Assembly: GCA_016929035.1 (NCBI GenBank)
Contig: JAFGJP010000124.1
Location: 1-8,042 of the forward strand
Length of the DNA: 8,042 nucleotides
DNA from: Candidatus Auribacterota bacterium
GTDB taxonomy: Bacteria; Auribacterota; JAFGBW01; JAFGJP01
Reading direction: 5' to 3'
Made by a program: the position numbers and the translations under genes. A model generated the notes under the pieces. That model did not search any database. It saw only the letters and a list, made by a program, of their open reading frames with translations, and was not told the DNA's origin. Within the stretch, counting starts at the first letter, position 1. Each line of letters begins with the position of its first letter. Shown here piece by piece: positions 6,715-8,042 of this stretch.

Positions 6715-7223
6715 TTCAATGGAATGTAGATTACTTGCCCTTCTGTCAGTGCTGGACTTTCAAGATCATTGACTTCTTTCAGCACCTCGACCTCAACTCC
6801 GTAGAGCCTGGAGATACCCCAGAGGGTCTCCCCTCTTTCCACTTTATGAGTGATGACGTTTTCATCTTTCGAAATCGGCTGATACGGAATCTGCTGCATG
6901 CTGGCCGGCGGGATCTGAAGAATCATTCCCACCTGAATGCTGTTGGAATCTTTTATGTGGTTGAACTCAGCCAGATCATCGACGCTCACGTTAAAGGAGC
7001 GGCTGATTTTGGAAAGAGTATCGCCGGGCTTGACCCTGTACTCCCTCACTCCTTCAACATAAACTTTTTTCTCGAGATCCTGCTTCTCTTCAACGCGCCC
7101 GGCTTCTTCTCCGAAACGATAAACAGGAACGTTGACCTTTTTGTACTTTTTGTTGAAGGTGCAGCCGGACACCAGAAGAGCGCTTATAACAACTATCAAA
7201 AAGACATTACCTCTCCTTTTCAT
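6711..7223 (-). CDS. Lipoprotein with two LysM domains
   Basis: The 170-residue product has a lipoprotein signal: basic MKRR, a hydrophobic core, then the lipobox LVSGC with the lipidated Cys at 21. The residue after it is Thr, so outer-membrane anchoring is possible but not certain. A charged linker (about 22-60) leads to LysM domain 1 (about 61-105, YRVKPGDTLSKISRSF through LQIP) and LysM domain 2 (about 123-168, HKVERGETLWGISRLYGV through IYIPL). LysM domains bind N-acetylglucosamine-containing glycan, so it probably anchors to peptidoglycan. There is no peptidase M23, NlpC/P60 or other catalytic domain, which separates it from NlpD-like division proteins. The ATG at 7223 has an excellent Shine-Dalgarno. 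Its stop overlaps the ftsW start, tying its translation to FtsW. I do not recognise a named family for it. Confidence 0.9.
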   Translation of the reverse strand: MKRRGNVFLIVVISALLVSGCTFNKKYKKVNVPVYRFGEEAGRVEEKQDLEKKVYVEGVREYRVKPGDTLSKISRSFNVSVDDLAEFNHIKDSNSIQVGMILQIPPASMQQIPYQPISKDENVITHKVERGETLWGISRLYGVEVEVLKEVNDLESPALTEGQVIYIPLK

Positions 7224-7226
7224 TTT

Positions 7227-7234
7227 CCCCTCCC
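7227..7234 (-). promoter_or_regulatory. Strong Shine-Dalgarno of the LysM lipoprotein gene
   Basis: The minus strand reads GGGAGGGG in the 12-base gap between the two LysM genes; its GGAGG core ends five bases before the ATG at 7223. With the AAGGAGG of the preceding gene, this makes the two LysM genes the best-equipped for independent translation initiation in the window, unlike the coupled mur genes. Confidence 0.8.
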
Positions 7235-7235
7235 G

Positions 7236-7547
7236 TCAAATCAGGACTTCACCTTTGACTTTCTTCAAAGGAATTTTGATTTTTTCGCCCGGCTTGACGC
7301 TGTCAGGATTCGTGATGCTGTTGGCCCGTAAAATATCCTGAAGGGTCACGCCGTACGTATTGGCAATTTTAGTCAGGCTTTCTCCTTTCTTCACGATGTG
7401 ATCAACAACCTTGACAACGCGAAGTGTCCAGGACGTCCTGTACACCGGAGAAAATGCCGCTTGACTCTGGATAATCCATACCGCACATAAAAACCACATG
7501 AGCAGGAATACCCCTGAAATACAAACAACTGTCTTTCTGGTTTTCAT
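7236..7547 (-). CDS. Small secreted or membrane-anchored single-LysM protein
   Basis: From the ATG at 7547 the product is 103 residues. A basic MKTRK start precedes a long hydrophobic segment (about 7-28) ending in IQSQAAF, which could be a signal peptide cut after SQA or an uncleaved anchor. After a short linker, one LysM domain covers about residues 50-93 (HIVKKGESLTKIANTYGV through KIKIP). The tail is short and basic. There is no catalytic domain. An upstream in-frame GTG at 7565 would add six residues, but a perfect AAGGAGG lies inside that extension and 5 bases before the ATG, so the ATG is the true start. The gene follows murD by 34 bases and precedes the two-LysM lipoprotein by 12 bases. 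It is likely a peptidoglycan-binding partner made with the division enzymes; the function is inferred from LysM alone. Confidence 0.87.
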   Translation of the reverse strand: MKTRKTVVCISGVFLLMWFLCAVWIIQSQAAFSPVYRTSWTLRVVKVVDHIVKKGESLTKIANTYGVTLQDILRANSITNPDSVKPGEKIKIPLKKVKGEVLI

Positions 7548-7552
7548 TTCAT

Positions 7553-7559
7553 CCTCCTT
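7553..7559 (-). promoter_or_regulatory. Strong Shine-Dalgarno of the single-LysM gene
   Basis: The minus strand reads AAGGAGG here, five bases before the ATG at 7547. It is a full match to the anti-Shine-Dalgarno core and decides the start of the single-LysM gene in favour of the ATG over the in-frame GTG at 7565, which would place this ribosome site inside the coding region. Confidence 0.85.
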
Positions 7560-7581
7560 TTTCACTTTTGATTAATATTTT

Positions 7582-8042
7582 TTATGCAGCTATCTGCTGC
7601 ACCGCCGATTTAAAGGCTTCACCTCTCGCCTTGAAGCTTTCAAACATGTCAAAACTGGCGCAGGCAGGAGAAAGAAGAATAACGTCTCCTGACTTCGCAT
7701 GCCTGATGGCAAGCGCTGTCGCCTCCTGGAGAGAATCCGCAGATGTCACGGGAAAAATATCTCCGAGAGTGTCGATAAGAATTTCTCGCGTTTCCCCGAT
7801 AACAAAAATTTCCAGCACATCCCTCTTCTTCATCGCTCTGAGAACATGAAAATCCGCACCCTTTCCCCGGCCGCCCAAAATCAGCCTGACCGGATCATGA
7901 AAAGAAAAAACAGCTTCAAGAGTCGATGAAGGTGTTGTGGATTTGGAATCATCGACAAAAGTTATGCCGCGCCACCTGTGAAAGATTTCAAGCCTGTGGG
8001 GAAGAGGCTTAAAAGATCGCAAAGAGGTCCAGGCGCTGTCGA
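7582..8042 (-). CDS. murD: UDP-N-acetylmuramoylalanine--D-glutamate ligase MurD, C-terminal part (cut by window edge)
   Basis: MurD adds D-Glu to UDP-MurNAc-L-Ala in the cytoplasm. Only the C-terminal 153 residues are inside the window; the reading frame runs open through the right edge. The part seen matches the end of the central domain and the MurD C-terminal domain: LPHRLEIFHRWRGITFVDDSKSTTPSSTLEA (the PHRxE and DSK-T region, residues 13 onward of the visible part), LILGGRGKGADF, VIGETREIL, and the terminal signature LLSPACASFDMFESFKARG. The LSPACASFDMF block with the RGE that follows is diagnostic of MurD among Mur ligases. The usual DSKATN reads DSKSTT, keeping the Lys and Thr. The stop is TAA at 7584-7582. 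The next gene starts 34 bases later on the same strand. An internal TTG at 8022 is not a real start, since homology continues upstream of it. Confidence 0.96.
   Translation of the reverse strand, partial: DSAWTSLRSFKPLPHRLEIFHRWRGITFVDDSKSTTPSSTLEAVFSFHDPVRLILGGRGKGADFHVLRAMKKRDVLEIFVIGETREILIDTLGDIFPVTSADSLQEATALAIRHAKSGDVILLSPACASFDMFESFKARGEAFKSAVQQIAA

Noticed and set aside
6699..7331. Plus-strand open frame of 210 codons
   Set aside because: It lies antisense to the LysM lipoprotein gene and part of the single-LysM gene, both of which have clear domains and ribosome sites. Its own translation shows no recognisable family.
7548..7565. GTG at 7565 as the start of the single-LysM gene
   Set aside because: The AAGGAGG ribosome site falls within this extension and is ideally spaced for the ATG at 7547.
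7582..8022. A separate short gene starting at TTG 8022
   Set aside because: The frame continues open to the right edge and the MurD homology (SAWTSL before LRSF) extends upstream of that codon, so it is the end of a longer gene.
1..8042. Mobile element, CRISPR array, tRNA, rRNA, riboswitch or attachment site
   Set aside because: No transposase, integrase, direct or inverted terminal repeats, spaced repeats or structured RNA are visible. The window is almost wholly coding, on one strand, with gaps of at most 46 bases.

Overview
The window is a stretch of a division and cell wall (dcw) gene cluster. Every gene lies on the minus strand, so transcription runs from the right edge (8042) to the left edge (1). 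In transcription order the genes are: murD (3' part only), a small membrane-targeted LysM protein, a two-LysM lipoprotein, ftsW, a REC-GGDEF response-regulator-like protein, murG, murC, murB, ftsQ and ftsA (5' part only). Intergenic gaps are 46 bases or less, and four junctions are 4-base stop/start overlaps. I see no terminator and no convincing internal promoter, so this looks like one long operon that continues past both edges.

Region by region: 8042-7582 is the C-terminal domain of MurD. 7565-6711 holds the two LysM genes, each with a strong Shine-Dalgarno. 6714-5569 is FtsW, the SEDS glycan polymerase. 5546-4614 is the receiver plus GGDEF gene, which is not a standard dcw member. 4617-1221 is the block murG-murC-murB, linked by overlaps. 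1174-290 is ftsQ and 272-1 the start of ftsA. No ddl lies between murB and ftsQ, where many clusters carry one.

How the genes work together: MurB, MurC and MurD are cytoplasmic steps in UDP-MurNAc-peptide synthesis, MurG makes lipid II, FtsW polymerises it at the septum, and FtsQ and FtsA are divisome scaffold and membrane-tether proteins. The LysM proteins probably bind the peptidoglycan made by this machinery. The REC-GGDEF protein is the candidate regulatory element. Its receiver keeps the phospho-acceptor Asp but has lost a metal-binding acid and the conserved Lys. Its GGDEF domain has a GGDDF active-site motif and an intact RxxD inhibitory-site motif.

Organism: the FtsQ and FtsA genes and the lipoprotein with LysM repeats suggest a diderm (Gram-negative type) bacterium. 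Moderate base composition, lineage-divergent Mur sequences and the unusual insertions suggest a lineage away from the well-studied Proteobacteria. A candidate-phylum type bacterium (for example Omnitrophota or a relative) is possible, but this is a low-confidence guess from cluster style, not a demonstrated placement. Nothing in the window looks like a mobile element, CRISPR array, RNA gene or phage. The main novelty is the set of extra genes built into an otherwise housekeeping operon.
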